NCBI GenBank assembly: GCA_903820035.1
Contig: CAIJFT010000453.1
Location: forward strand, 1-35,534
Direction of reading: 5' to 3'
Length of the DNA stretch: 35,534 nt
Source of the DNA: an uncultured Opitutia bacterium
GTDB taxonomy: Bacteria; Verrucomicrobiota; Verrucomicrobiia; Opitutales; Opitutaceae
Each line of letters starts with the position of its first letter. Within the stretch, counting starts at the first letter, position 1. The translations under genes were made by a program, and so were the position numbers. This document shows, piece by piece, positions 23,724 through 31,174 of the stretch. The notes beneath the pieces are model-generated. The model was not told where the DNA came from and made no database searches. It saw only the letters and a list, made by a program, of their open reading frames with translations.

Positions 23724-24611
23724 ATGCCTACTCTCTTTCTTGCCGCCTGGTTTCTGCTGATCAGCTCCGGCCTCGCCGCCGCCGAGAGCATCGGGGGCAA
23801 GGCGCCGCCGCGCGCCGCGCGTTCGGTTCACCTGCAATGGAGCAGCCCCGAAACGGAAGTGTTTTATCTTGAGGCCAGGGTGATGGAGTCGACCGACGGA
23901 AGTTATTTCATGGCTTGCGGCTGGGGCGGGGGCTATTTCGGCATCCAGGAACTGCGGGACCGGAAGACCGTGGCGATTTTTTCGGTGTGGGACCCGACCA
24001 AGGGCGACGACCCCCAAGCGGTGAAACCCGAGGAGCGGGTGGAACTGCTCCACGAGGGCGAGGGGGTGCGCATCAAGCGGTTCGGCGGGGAGGGCACCGG
24101 CGGCCAGTGCATGGTTGACTGCCCGTGGACCCGCGGGGCGACGGTCCGGTTTCTGGTGCGCGCCGAGGCGCAGGGCGCCAAGACGGCGTATTCGGGCTGG
24201 CTGTACGATGAGCCCCGGCGGGGTTGGCGTCATCTCGTGACGTTCCGGACGCGGACCGGCGGCAAATTACTGCGTGGCCTTTACTCGTTCGTGGAGGATT
24301 TCCGGCGCGACCGCCGCAGCGTGGACGACGTGCGCCGGGCCGAGTTTGGGCCCGGCTGGACAAAGAACGCGACGGGGGATTGGCAACCGCTGACGCAGGC
24401 GCGCTTCACCGCGTCACGAGCGGAATGGGAGGCCCGCGATAACATCAACGCCGGCCCGGCCGGGCTCGGCTATTTTCTCGCAACCGGTGGCGAGACCACG
24501 CGCACCGCCGAATTGAGCGCCCCGTTGCCGGTGATCGGCGCGGGCGGGAAAGCCCCGGCGGATCTGCCGGCGGCGGTGTTCGCGACGAGCGCCGGAGCCC
24601 TGCCGCGGTAG
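23724..24611 (+). CDS. Exported DUF3472 protein
   Basis: A 295-residue protein with a signal peptide (MPTLFLAAWFLLISSGLAAA). The body matches the DUF3472 pattern: VFYLEARVMESTDGSYFMACGW, GYFGIQELRDRKTVAIFSVWD, then VRIKRFGGEGTGGQCMVDCPW and TRTGGKLLRGLYSFVEDFRRD, ending in a segment with RRAEFGPGW. The fold is probably a beta sandwich; the function is not established. DUF3472 genes are frequent near glycan-related genes in Bacteroidota and PVC bacteria, which is context, not proof. It is monocistronic and convergent with the SDR gene. Confidence 0.85.
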   Translation: MPTLFLAAWFLLISSGLAAAESIGGKAPPRAARSVHLQWSSPETEVFYLEARVMESTDGSYFMACGWGGGYFGIQELRDRKTVAIFSVWDPTKGDDPQAVKPEERVELLHEGEGVRIKRFGGEGTGGQCMVDCPWTRGATVRFLVRAEAQGAKTAYSGWLYDEPRRGWRHLVTFRTRTGGKLLRGLYSFVEDFRRDRRSVDDVRRAEFGPGWTKNATGDWQPLTQARFTASRAEWEARDNINAGPAGLGYFLATGGETTRTAELSAPLPVIGAGGKAPADLPAAVFATSAGALPR

Positions 24612-24614
24612 TCG

Positions 24615-24631
24615 GGCGGATTCGCCGCCCT
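24615..24631. terminator. Possible weak terminator hairpin after the DUF3472 gene
   Basis: GGGCGG and CCGCCC flank the loop ATTCG immediately after the stop codon. The stem is GC-rich but there is no T-tract, so it may be only a transcript-end stabiliser. Confidence 0.35.
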
Positions 24632-24698
24632 GCGTCGCGTACCCTTGCCGCCAGGCCCGCGGCGTGAGCCGCGGGAGCGCATGGCCGATCACGGAGGG

Positions 24699-24719
24699 TC
24701 CCTTGCGCTCACGCGCAGG
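24699..24719. repeat. REP-like palindrome copy 2
   Basis: TTGCGCTCACGCGCAGGG is the reverse-oriented counterpart of the element at 18936-18960, with one extra T. It lies between the convergent DUF3472 and SDR genes. Confidence 0.5.
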
Positions 24720-24744
24720 GCTGCACGCGGGCGGACGTGAGGAC

Positions 24745-25518
24745 TTACGCGTGCATCACCTGGCCACCGTCGATGTTCAGCGTTTGGCCCGTGATATTTT
24801 TAGCGTGCTCGGAGGCAAGAAATACGGCCATCGCGGCGAACTCCGGCGGCTGCTGCCAGCGACCGAGCGGGGAAATCTTGCGGATCTTCTCCTCGGCCCA
24901 GGTCGTGTAGTCTTGCCGTTTTTCAGCGGGGAGGAGCCGTTGCCCGGAAGCCCACACGGACTCATTCAAATCCGTCCGCACCATGCCCGGGGCCAGCGCG
25001 TTCGCGCGGACGCCGTAGGGGGCGAGGTCTTTCGCCGCGACCTGCATGAAATTGATCAAGCCGGCCTTCGCAGCGCTGTACGGCGGATCAGTCGGTGAAC
25101 CGACCTGACCGGCGACCGAGGTGAGAAAGAGCAACGTGCCGCGTTTCCGTTCCGCCATGCGCGGAGCGAAGGCGTGCGCGGTATTGGCGGCGGCGATCAG
25201 GTTGATATCGAGTACGCGGGCCCAGTCGGCCGGCTCGAGGTTCCAGAACGGGAAACCAAACTTACCCGAACCCGCGCCGACCGAGAAGACAACGTGGTCG
25301 ACGTCGCCGCAGGCCGCGGCAAAGGCCTTTACCTGCGCGTATGACGTGGCGTCGCCCGGGTGCACATCGCCCGCGGTGCGCAGCGGTCGCGGCGTGGGGT
25401 CGCGGTCGAAGCCGTGCACCCGACATCCCTCGGCGAGAAAACCCTCGGCGATGGCGCGGCCGATTCCGTTGGCGGCGCCGAGTACGGCGACAGTCTGTCC
25501 GGTGAGGTTCAGTTCCAT
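24745..25518 (-). CDS. Short-chain dehydrogenase/reductase (SDR)
   Basis: A 257-residue classical SDR. The ATG at 25516-25518 was chosen because the frame upstream of it (open to 25821) overlaps the divergent transporter gene and has no SDR character. NAD(P)-binding motif VLGAANGIGRA (G14, G18, G20); catalytic Ser134 in LTSVAGQ; Tyr147 and Lys151 in PPYSAAKAG; C-terminal ITGQTLNIDGG as usual. D38 after the second beta strand (GFDRD) favours NAD(H). It is a cytoplasmic oxidoreductase of sugars, alcohols or similar; the substrate cannot be assigned. It is divergent from the MFS gene with about 130 bp between starts, so a shared control region is possible. Confidence 0.93.
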   Translation of the reverse strand: MELNLTGQTVAVLGAANGIGRAIAEGFLAEGCRVHGFDRDPTPRPLRTAGDVHPGDATSYAQVKAFAAACGDVDHVVFSVGAGSGKFGFPFWNLEPADWARVLDINLIAAANTAHAFAPRMAERKRGTLLFLTSVAGQVGSPTDPPYSAAKAGLINFMQVAAKDLAPYGVRANALAPGMVRTDLNESVWASGQRLLPAEKRQDYTTWAEEKIRKISPLGRWQQPPEFAAMAVFLASEHAKNITGQTLNIDGGQVMHA

Positions 25519-25649
25519 GGGGAAAGAACAAAGTGGGGCGCGCGGGATGCGCCATGGCAAGCGATCGCGCGGCTTGATTTTCCCGGCCAGAGGTTTGCGT
25601 TCTGGCCATTGCGATCGGTGCGATCCTTGACGCGCCCGCCGGGCGGCAA

Positions 25650-26840
25650 ATGCTCCCCGTCTCGATGAACGCGATGCGGGGACACTACATTCTAGGCTAC
25701 GCCATTCTTGGCGCGACCGGTCCCTACTTGCCCCAATTCTTTCGGTCTGCCCGGGGGCTCGACGACCAGTCGATCGGGTGGGTGCTCGCGGTGTCCCAGT
25801 TGCCGGTGTTTTTTTCGCCAATCCTCCTGACCTACCTCGCCGACCGGCACGTGAGTCCGCGGTTGCTCGCGTTCGCCACCTGCGGCCTGAGCATGCTGGC
25901 GTTGGCGGCGCTCGCGGCTTGGGAAAGCCTCGGCGGCGTGATGTTGGCGTCCGCGGCGTATTCGTTCAGCGTGGCGGCTCTGCTTCCGTCGATGGATGGC
26001 CTGTGCTTTGCGTGGAGCCGGCGGCGGCAAGGCGAGGGTCTGACGACACCACCGTATCATCATTTCCGCATGCTGGGCACGGTGGGCTATGTCATCCCGG
26101 CGATCGTGCTGCTGTTTTTGCTCCACGAGGGCGCCGACCTGACTTGGGTAATCTACACTTCACTAGCGTTCGCGCTGTTGGCGGCCTGCAACACGCTCCG
26201 TTTGCCCGAGGCGCGCGGACCGGACCGGCTGAAACCGGCCGGAAAGCATCCGTGGCTCGATGCGCTCCGCGTGTTATTTTCGCGCCGGTGGATTTGGCTC
26301 AGTGCGAGCTTCGCCTTGTTGCAGGTCGGGAGCAGTTGCTACTACGCGGTGTTTCCGGTCCACCTGACGCACAATCTTGGTTTAAGTCCGCGGTGGCTCG
26401 GTCTGATTTCCAGCCTGGGGGTAGCGGTGGAAGTCCCGCTGATCTTCGGGCTTGGCTGGCTGACCTCCCACTTTGGGTTGCGGCGAGTGGTGATCTTCGG
26501 GGCGGTGGCCTCCATGCTGCGCCTCGGGGTACTCACCCTGGCGCCGGATGCGACCACGGCGATTGCGACGCAGTTGCTGCATGGCATGGTTGTGGTGGGC
26601 ACGTTGATCGCGCCAGTGGTCTTCGTGAACCAACTCGCCGGCGACAGCTTTCGCAACTCAATGCAGGGCGTGCTTGCGGTGGCGGTGACCGGTCCCTGCA
26701 AGTTCCTCGCTCCGCTGGTCAACGGCTGGCTCGCGCAGCACGACGCGCGCTGGGCCTTTGCGTTCGGCTCGGGCTTGGCTGGAGTGGCGGCACTGCTGGT
26801 GTGGCGACTCGTGCCGGACGCGCCGGAGCAAACGGCCTGA
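25650..26840 (+). CDS. MFS transporter (MFS_1-like/nucleoside-sugar symporter type)
   Basis: A 396-residue polytopic protein with about 12 hydrophobic segments. GYAILGATGPYLPQFFRSARGL in the first helix and loop, and LTYLADRHVSPR after the second segment (the MFS A-motif region), fit the LacY/nucleoside-H+ symporter-like MFS group. A central cytoplasmic loop (about 185-210) separates the two six-helix halves, and LTSHFGLRRVV is the repeated loop motif in the second half. Starts at 25665 or 25674 are alternatives to the ATG at 25650. The substrate is unknown; pairing with the divergent SDR may hint at a sugar or polyol. Confidence 0.9.
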   Translation: MLPVSMNAMRGHYILGYAILGATGPYLPQFFRSARGLDDQSIGWVLAVSQLPVFFSPILLTYLADRHVSPRLLAFATCGLSMLALAALAAWESLGGVMLASAAYSFSVAALLPSMDGLCFAWSRRRQGEGLTTPPYHHFRMLGTVGYVIPAIVLLFLLHEGADLTWVIYTSLAFALLAACNTLRLPEARGPDRLKPAGKHPWLDALRVLFSRRWIWLSASFALLQVGSSCYYAVFPVHLTHNLGLSPRWLGLISSLGVAVEVPLIFGLGWLTSHFGLRRVVIFGAVASMLRLGVLTLAPDATTAIATQLLHGMVVVGTLIAPVVFVNQLAGDSFRNSMQGVLAVAVTGPCKFLAPLVNGWLAQHDARWAFAFGSGLAGVAALLVWRLVPDAPEQTA

Positions 26841-26929
26841 TAAGTTCTGATTGGGAAACGTCGCCCAAGGGAGTGGCGGCCGGCGGGAACTGTACGGTGC
26901 AACCGGCCGCGGCGGGGGGGGGCGCCGTC

Positions 26930-27283
26930 TCAGCTGCGCTTGCCGAGGGTGAAGTACGCGAGCACGATCAATACGCCGATGAACAGAAACGCGGCGGCGA
27001 AATAAAGCAGGCAACCCTTCTTCACCTCTTGCCGGACCGAAGCGGGGTTAACCTCGTAGTTCAGGAGTGGTTCGATCGCGAGAGCGGGAGCGGGGCTGGC
27101 GCCCGCGGGCAGATCCGTGGAGGTGAGCGGCGTTTGCGCGGCGGATGCCACGCTGACGACGGGCGGCGCGGTTTGGGGGAAGGGAGGAGTCCCCAACTCC
27201 CGTTGGATTTCACGATCGAGCCAGGTGAGTTGTTCCGTGACCAGTGCGCGCTGGCGGCGAAGTTCGGCAAGGCGGTCGGACAT
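26930..27283 (-). CDS. Small C-terminally membrane-anchored protein, function unknown
   Basis: A 117-residue protein from the ATG at 27281-27283 (a TTG nine bases upstream is a weaker choice). The N-terminal 30 residues (DRLAELRRQRALVTEQLTWL) form a charged amphipathic, probably coiled-coil, helix. A Pro/Ala/Thr-rich linker (about 32-70) follows, and then a single transmembrane segment (LLYFAAAFLFIGVLIVLAYF) near the C-terminus with a short GKRS tail. It resembles a tail-anchored protein with a cytoplasmic coiled coil. I recognise no family. It is convergent with the MFS gene, whose stop is 90 bp away. Confidence 0.7.
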   Translation of the reverse strand: MSDRLAELRRQRALVTEQLTWLDREIQRELGTPPFPQTAPPVVSVASAAQTPLTSTDLPAGASPAPALAIEPLLNYEVNPASVRQEVKKGCLLYFAAAFLFIGVLIVLAYFTLGKRS

Positions 27284-27592
27284 CGGAATCAAATCGTGGG
27301 GCAGCGCGATGGGCTCGGCAAGCGGACAGGTGGGAATTGCCGAAGCCGTCCGGTCAACGCGGGAGGATTGACCTCATGGTGCTGCGCGCCCGGTTCAATG
27401 GCCGCGATTGCGTTTCCCCAAATAGGGTAGTCGCGTTGGAGCGCAGCGACGGCGTGGTCCTCAGCTGGGATCATGCGTTGCACGCTGAGCGTTGAAGTTT
27501 GGGCGACCAATCCCAAGCGGAGACGCCGACCTTCAAACGCGGCGGCAGAAATCCTAGAACCGCTACTCGATGCGGGCCTTTGCTCGGGACAC
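27284..27592. other. Intergenic region holding the dispersed repeat
   Basis: Apart from the repeat and its flanking inverted arms (27485-27535) there is no recognisable gene between the small membrane protein and the rpmA terminator. Both neighbouring genes are on the minus strand, so a promoter for the membrane-protein gene is expected near 27290-27400; none is clear. Confidence 0.45.
27410..27462 (-). repeat. 53-bp dispersed repeat, copy 2
   Basis: The reverse complement begins GAGGACCACG and shares CTGCGCTCCAACGC and CTACCCTATTT with 19076-19128 (45 of 53 identical). Flanking sequence 27485-27535 adds nested inverted arms (CGTTGAAG/CTTCAAACG and TTGGG/CCCAA), so the full element may be about 130 bp and structured. 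Confidence 0.8.
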
Positions 27593-27621
27593 AAAAAAGG
27601 CCGGTCAAAGACCGGCCTTTT
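27593..27621 (-). terminator. Intrinsic terminator of rplU-rpmA (potentially bidirectional)
   Basis: AAAAGGCCGGTC/GACCGGCCTTTT forms a 12-bp stem (27595-27606 and 27610-27621) around an AAA loop, with A-tract and T-tract flanks on both sides. It lies 24 bp after the rpmA stop and would stop minus-strand transcription. Confidence 0.93.
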
Positions 27622-27645
27622 GAAAATGAACGAGGTCGACGGTGA

Positions 27646-27891
27646 TTAGGCCGTGACGATCGAGACGGAGCGGTGAATCTTGTCGTACTTCACGGTGCCG
27701 TCCTTGAGGGCGAACAGCGTGAAATCGCGGCCGAGGCCGACGTTTTTGCCCGGGTGCAGCTTGGTGCCGCGCTGACGGACGAGAATGTTGCCGGCGATGA
27801 CGGCTTGACCGCCAAACCGCTTCACGCCCAGCCGCTTCGAGTGACTCTCGCGGCCGTTGCAGGATGCTCCCTGACCTTTTTTGTGCGCCAT
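27646..27891 (-). CDS. rpmA: 50S ribosomal protein L27 (bL27)
   Basis: An 81-residue protein matching bL27 over its full length: [22 protein letters not shown] at the start, then [20 protein letters not shown] and [18 protein letters not shown]27 sits near the peptidyl-transferase centre, with its N-terminus reaching the P-site tRNA. There is no Firmicutes-type cleavable N-terminal extension. It follows rplU by 14 bp, the conserved bacterial order, and is closed by a strong terminator. AAGGAA upstream of the ATG serves as a ribosome-binding site. Confidence 0.98.
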   Translation of the reverse strand: MAHKKGQGASCNGRESHSKRLGVKRFGGQAVIAGNILVRQRGTKLHPGKNVGLGRDFTLFALKDGTVKYDKIHRSVSIVTA

Positions 27892-27905
27892 GGTGGGTGG
27901 GTTCC

Positions 27906-28220
27906 TTAAGCTTTGATCGAGCTGATCTTAATTACGGAGAGCTCTTGGCGATGGCCGCGCTTGCGCTCCATGCCCTTGCGCTTCTTCTTCTTGAAGACGA
28001 TGACCTTTTTGCCGCGCTTATTTTCTAGGATCGTGGCCGAAACGGAGGCGCCCGCGAGGAGCGGTTTGCCAACCCGGAACGACTCGCCCTCGCCGGCAGC
28101 AAGAACGTCATTAATCTCTACCGTGGAACCCTTTTCGGTGCCGGGGTAGCGGTTAACAATAAGAATATCGCCCTCGGACACAGTGAATTGCTGGCCTTGG
28201 GTCTTGATGGTCGCTTTCAT
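27906..28220 (-). CDS. rplU: 50S ribosomal protein L21 (bL21)
   Basis: A 104-residue protein with typical bL21 features: [18 protein letters not shown] at the N-terminus and the basic signature [17 protein letters not shown] (about 75-91). L21 binds 23S rRNA in the large subunit. It is the first gene of the rplU-rpmA operon. A short hairpin lies 6 bases upstream of the ATG and no Shine-Dalgarno sequence is visible, so translation may be structurally controlled. The start codon is 28218-28220. Confidence 0.98.
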   Translation of the reverse strand: MKATIKTQGQQFTVSEGDILIVNRYPGTEKGSTVEINDVLAAGEGESFRVGKPLLAGASVSATILENKRGKKVIVFKKKKRKGMERKRGHRQELSVIKISSIKA

Positions 28221-28226
28221 AAATAA

Positions 28227-28245
28227 AACCGCGAAATAAGCGGTT
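28227..28245 (-). promoter_or_regulatory. Hairpin in the rplU leader next to the start codon
   Basis: On the minus strand AACCGC-TTATTTC-GCGGTT forms a 6-bp stem ending 6 bases before the ATG, followed by TTATTT. It occupies the place of the ribosome-binding site. It could act in autogenous control by L21 or be a chance structure. Confidence 0.45.
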
Positions 28246-28495
28246 CGCCCGAGGTGAAAGCAAGGATTTATTTGGAAATCCTCTCCCGTAACCGTCGATG
28301 CCGCCGGTTGGTTGCCAAGTCCGGTGAAATATTTTGTGGCGGCAAGCGATGATTCGCCGGCGCGTGCCGCTCGAAAAGGAGAATTTTGAACCTACAAGGG
28401 CGGGGCGAAAGGGAAGAACCCGGCACTCGCGCTGCAGCCGTTTTTTGGAGTTCGGTCCGCTCTTTCAACCTTCAACTGCCGGAGCTCTGGTCCGG

Positions 28496-29380
28496 CTAAA
28501 TCGGCATCTCGAACTCCGCCACGCCCGGATGAGCCGCATTGGCGGCAGCGAACGGAATCGCGTAGTCGACCGCTTCCGGGAGTGAACGTCCTTGCCCGAA
28601 CAACGCCGCAACGACGCACGCGAGCAGCACATCACCGGAGCCGGTCGGCGACACTTCGCGGACCGGCGGCGGCACGCGGGTTGCAATGATCCCGGCGCCA
28701 TCGCGAAAATACACTGCACGCGGCCCGTCCGTCACGATCCAGCGGTGGACGGTTGCGAGGGCGTCCACGGCTCCGGGGGCGGACAGCGTGGCTCGCTCGT
28801 CGGCGTTGATTTTCAGGAGTGCGAGCGGCCACGCCACGACTTCGGCAAGCGGCGGTCCGTACGTGTCGGCCACGAGCGTGCCGCGGCGCGCCCAACGGGC
28901 GAGGGCGGTGCGCAGCGGCTTAAAAGCGGCGGTGCTCCAGCCGGGGAAACTGCCGCACAGCGCGAGCACCTGGCCGTCCGGCTGGGACTCAAGAAACGCC
29001 GCGCCGGCTTGTAGCGCCGCGGCGTCGGGCGGTTCATCGGGGCCGAGAAAGGTCGTCTCCGCGTGGGTGCCGCCGAGGTCGCGCACGACCGTGCCCGAGC
29101 GGGTCGGCTGCGAGGTCGCGAAGCCGCGGAACGGCAGGGCGCGCGCCCGGAGCCAGGCCTCGCATTCCGCGCCGGGGGCGCCACCGGGGAAGAGCAGGGT
29201 GGTATTCGGAACTCCGAGACGCGTGAGCATGCGGCAGACGTTCACGCCTTTGCCGCCGACTTGGAATGATTCCGCGCGGGCGCGTTGCGTGCGGCCCGGC
29301 GACCACGCGGAAAACTCCAGCGTACGTTCAGCGAGCAGGTTGCCGGTCAGGGTGAAGACGTGTGGGGCGGCGACGCTCAT
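28496..29380 (-). CDS. PfkB-family sugar kinase (1-phosphofructokinase-like)
   Basis: A 294-residue ribokinase/PfkB-family protein. N-terminal signature VGGKGVNVCRMLTRLG (41-56), an INADE segment (191-195) like the KPN-E of phosphofructo- and tagatose kinases, and the C-terminal SPTGSGDVLLACVVAAL with catalytic Asp250. The usual GAGD is GSGD here, as in some 1-phosphofructokinases, so activity is plausible. It transfers phosphate from ATP to a sugar or sugar phosphate. Its start overlaps the MFS stop as ATGA, so transporter and kinase are translationally coupled and probably handle the same substrate. The 275-bp gap between it and rplU holds only the latter's leader. Confidence 0.92.
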   Translation of the reverse strand: MSVAAPHVFTLTGNLLAERTLEFSAWSPGRTQRARAESFQVGGKGVNVCRMLTRLGVPNTTLLFPGGAPGAECEAWLRARALPFRGFATSQPTRSGTVVRDLGGTHAETTFLGPDEPPDAAALQAGAAFLESQPDGQVLALCGSFPGWSTAAFKPLRTALARWARRGTLVADTYGPPLAEVVAWPLALLKINADERATLSAPGAVDALATVHRWIVTDGPRAVYFRDGAGIIATRVPPPVREVSPTGSGDVLLACVVAALFGQGRSLPEAVDYAIPFAAANAAHPGVAEFEMPI

Positions 29381-30780
29381 TCGTCCTCCTTCTGGGCGCG
29401 GTAGAAAACGTAGTTCACGAGGAAGCTCAGGCCGAACACGCCGCTGAGCGTGCGGATGTTGCGCATCGCGCCAAACACCATCGTGAGCGAACTGGCGCGC
29501 GGTTCGTGCACGCGCAACAGCAGCACGCAGCCGAGAATCGAGAGGGCGGGTTGGAGGATGAAGCAGACGTGGTGGACAGCGAACGGATCAGGCCACCGCG
29601 CGAGGGCCCACGTCAGCACGGCGCCGCCGGTGATCGGGGCGATTGCGGCCACGAGGGACGTCACGGCGAGGTGCACCCCGATGGCGAGATTCTTGGCCTG
29701 GAGCGGGATCAGTCTGAGCAGGAAGGTGAATTGCCCGAGGATGAAGCCTGCGCCGGTAGCGCCGCCGAAAATCCACATGCCGTAAAGGATGTTCCGGTTG
29801 TCGAGTGTGAGGAAGCACCAGAGGAAATTCTGCACCTGCCAGAGGACGAGCGAGAACGTCATCACCGATTTGTTGCCGTAGCGGTCGAGCAGATGGCCCC
29901 ACGCCGGCAGTGAGAGCGCCCCGCTGAGTTGGGCGAGCGTCGCCAGCAGGCCGACCTCGAACGCCGACAGGTTCAATTGGTCGAACATGAACACGTGGTA
30001 GAACGGCCCGAAGCAGTTCGCGGCGAAAGACCAGATGGCGCCGAACGCGATGAACCCGAGCAATGACCGCGAGCCCAGCACCACCCCAAGTTGTTCCCGC
30101 AGCGGCAGGATCGGCCCGTCGTTGTGTTTGCGTGCCCGCGTCGGACTTTGCCACTGCCATCGCAGGGAGAAAACGCGCAGCGCCACTGCGGCCGCGATGA
30201 TCACCTGAAACACCGGGATGGAGTAGTTCCAGCGGTCGAGGGCCCAGCCGGTGATCAGTAAAAACGTGAGCGTGGAGAACTGGAGGCTGGCGTTGCGCCG
30301 GCCGAAGTATTTTCCCCGGATCCGGTACGGCACCCACTCCTGGATCCACGCATTCCAGGAGACGCCCGCGACGGCGCCGAAGCAACTGGTGACCAGAAAC
30401 CAGAGGGTGAGCCACTGGCCGGCCGCAGCAGGGTCATGCCGCGGAATCCACGTGAGCAAAAGGCCAAAGGAAAACCACGAGATCAGGTGCAGCGTCGCCG
30501 CACCGAGGCAGATGACCTTCGGTGGTTTCCAGCGGGCGAGAAACGGCGCGAAGAAGATCTGCAGAAAGTTGCCGATGAACGGCAGCGCGCACACCAGCCC
30601 GATGGTCGTCTTCGGCAACAGCAGCGACTTGGCCACCAGGGCGGTCATGAAGACGTTGACCGGAAGTGACATGGTCACGATCGGCATGGCCACGATGCCC
30701 TCGGCCGTGCAGAGGCGGAGACAGCGGAGTAGATCAGCCTTATGGTGCTGCGCAGTTTCGCGCGCGGTGGTTGCGTTCAC
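29377..30780 (-). CDS. MFS transporter, 12 transmembrane segments, coupled to the PfkB kinase
   Basis: A 467-residue polytopic protein. The start is a GTG (30778-30780); there is no in-frame ATG between it and the upstream stop. Hydrophobic segments begin at about residue 29 (GIVAMPIVTMSLPVNVFMTAL), with a central loop near 213-230 (SPTRARKHNDGP), giving a 6+6 layout. RIRGKYFGRRNASLQFST and GHLLDRYGNKSVMTF are MFS-type cytoplasmic loop motifs. The protein resembles the MFS proteins adjacent to sugar kinases in Verrucomicrobiota and probably imports a sugar that the downstream PfkB protein phosphorylates. The exact substrate is unknown. Confidence 0.9.
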   Translation of the reverse strand: MNATTARETAQHHKADLLRCLRLCTAEGIVAMPIVTMSLPVNVFMTALVAKSLLLPKTTIGLVCALPFIGNFLQIFFAPFLARWKPPKVICLGAATLHLISWFSFGLLLTWIPRHDPAAAGQWLTLWFLVTSCFGAVAGVSWNAWIQEWVPYRIRGKYFGRRNASLQFSTLTFLLITGWALDRWNYSIPVFQVIIAAAVALRVFSLRWQWQSPTRARKHNDGPILPLREQLGVVLGSRSLLGFIAFGAIWSFAANCFGPFYHVFMFDQLNLSAFEVGLLATLAQLSGALSLPAWGHLLDRYGNKSVMTFSLVLWQVQNFLWCFLTLDNRNILYGMWIFGGATGAGFILGQFTFLLRLIPLQAKNLAIGVHLAVTSLVAAIAPITGGAVLTWALARWPDPFAVHHVCFILQPALSILGCVLLLRVHEPRASSLTMVFGAMRNIRTLSGVFGLSFLVNYVFYRAQKEDE

Positions 30781-31174
30781 GTTTAGTTCGGTGCGAATGA
30801 AACGGCATGCGGCGAATTGTTAAAGCGAAAGTACTGCAGACCGAGAAATCGGTTACACATGCGCGCTGGCGGCTCGGTCAGGGCCTCGTCCGGCGCCACG
30901 CCAACGGCCGGACCCAGCCGGTTGACGCGGGCGCTCGCGGTTGAGCGGACTCCGGATCGAGTAACGCCGTTACGTGGTGCCCTCCGGAGCCGTGGCGGCG
31001 GCGCCGCTTCTTCCGGTCAGTGTGGGCGGCGAAGCCCTGACGTTCCACCCTGGATCCGCAGCGGCTTGGGGCCCGGCCCGCGCCCCAGCCCCCGCCTGCT
31101 GTCGCGAAGTCACTCACTCGTGCGGGCCGGTCGAATCGGTTGACCGCGGGGCCCGCGGCTTCTTTCGTGGCCCG
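30781..31174. other. Divergent intergenic region, no gene recognised
   Basis: These 394 bp separate the MFS start (minus) from the TPR membrane protein (plus). Long open frames cross it on both strands but have low-complexity Arg/Pro/Ala composition and no family character. The relatively A/T-rich stretch at 30815-30860 is the most likely promoter area; no clear hexamer pair is visible. Confidence 0.45.
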
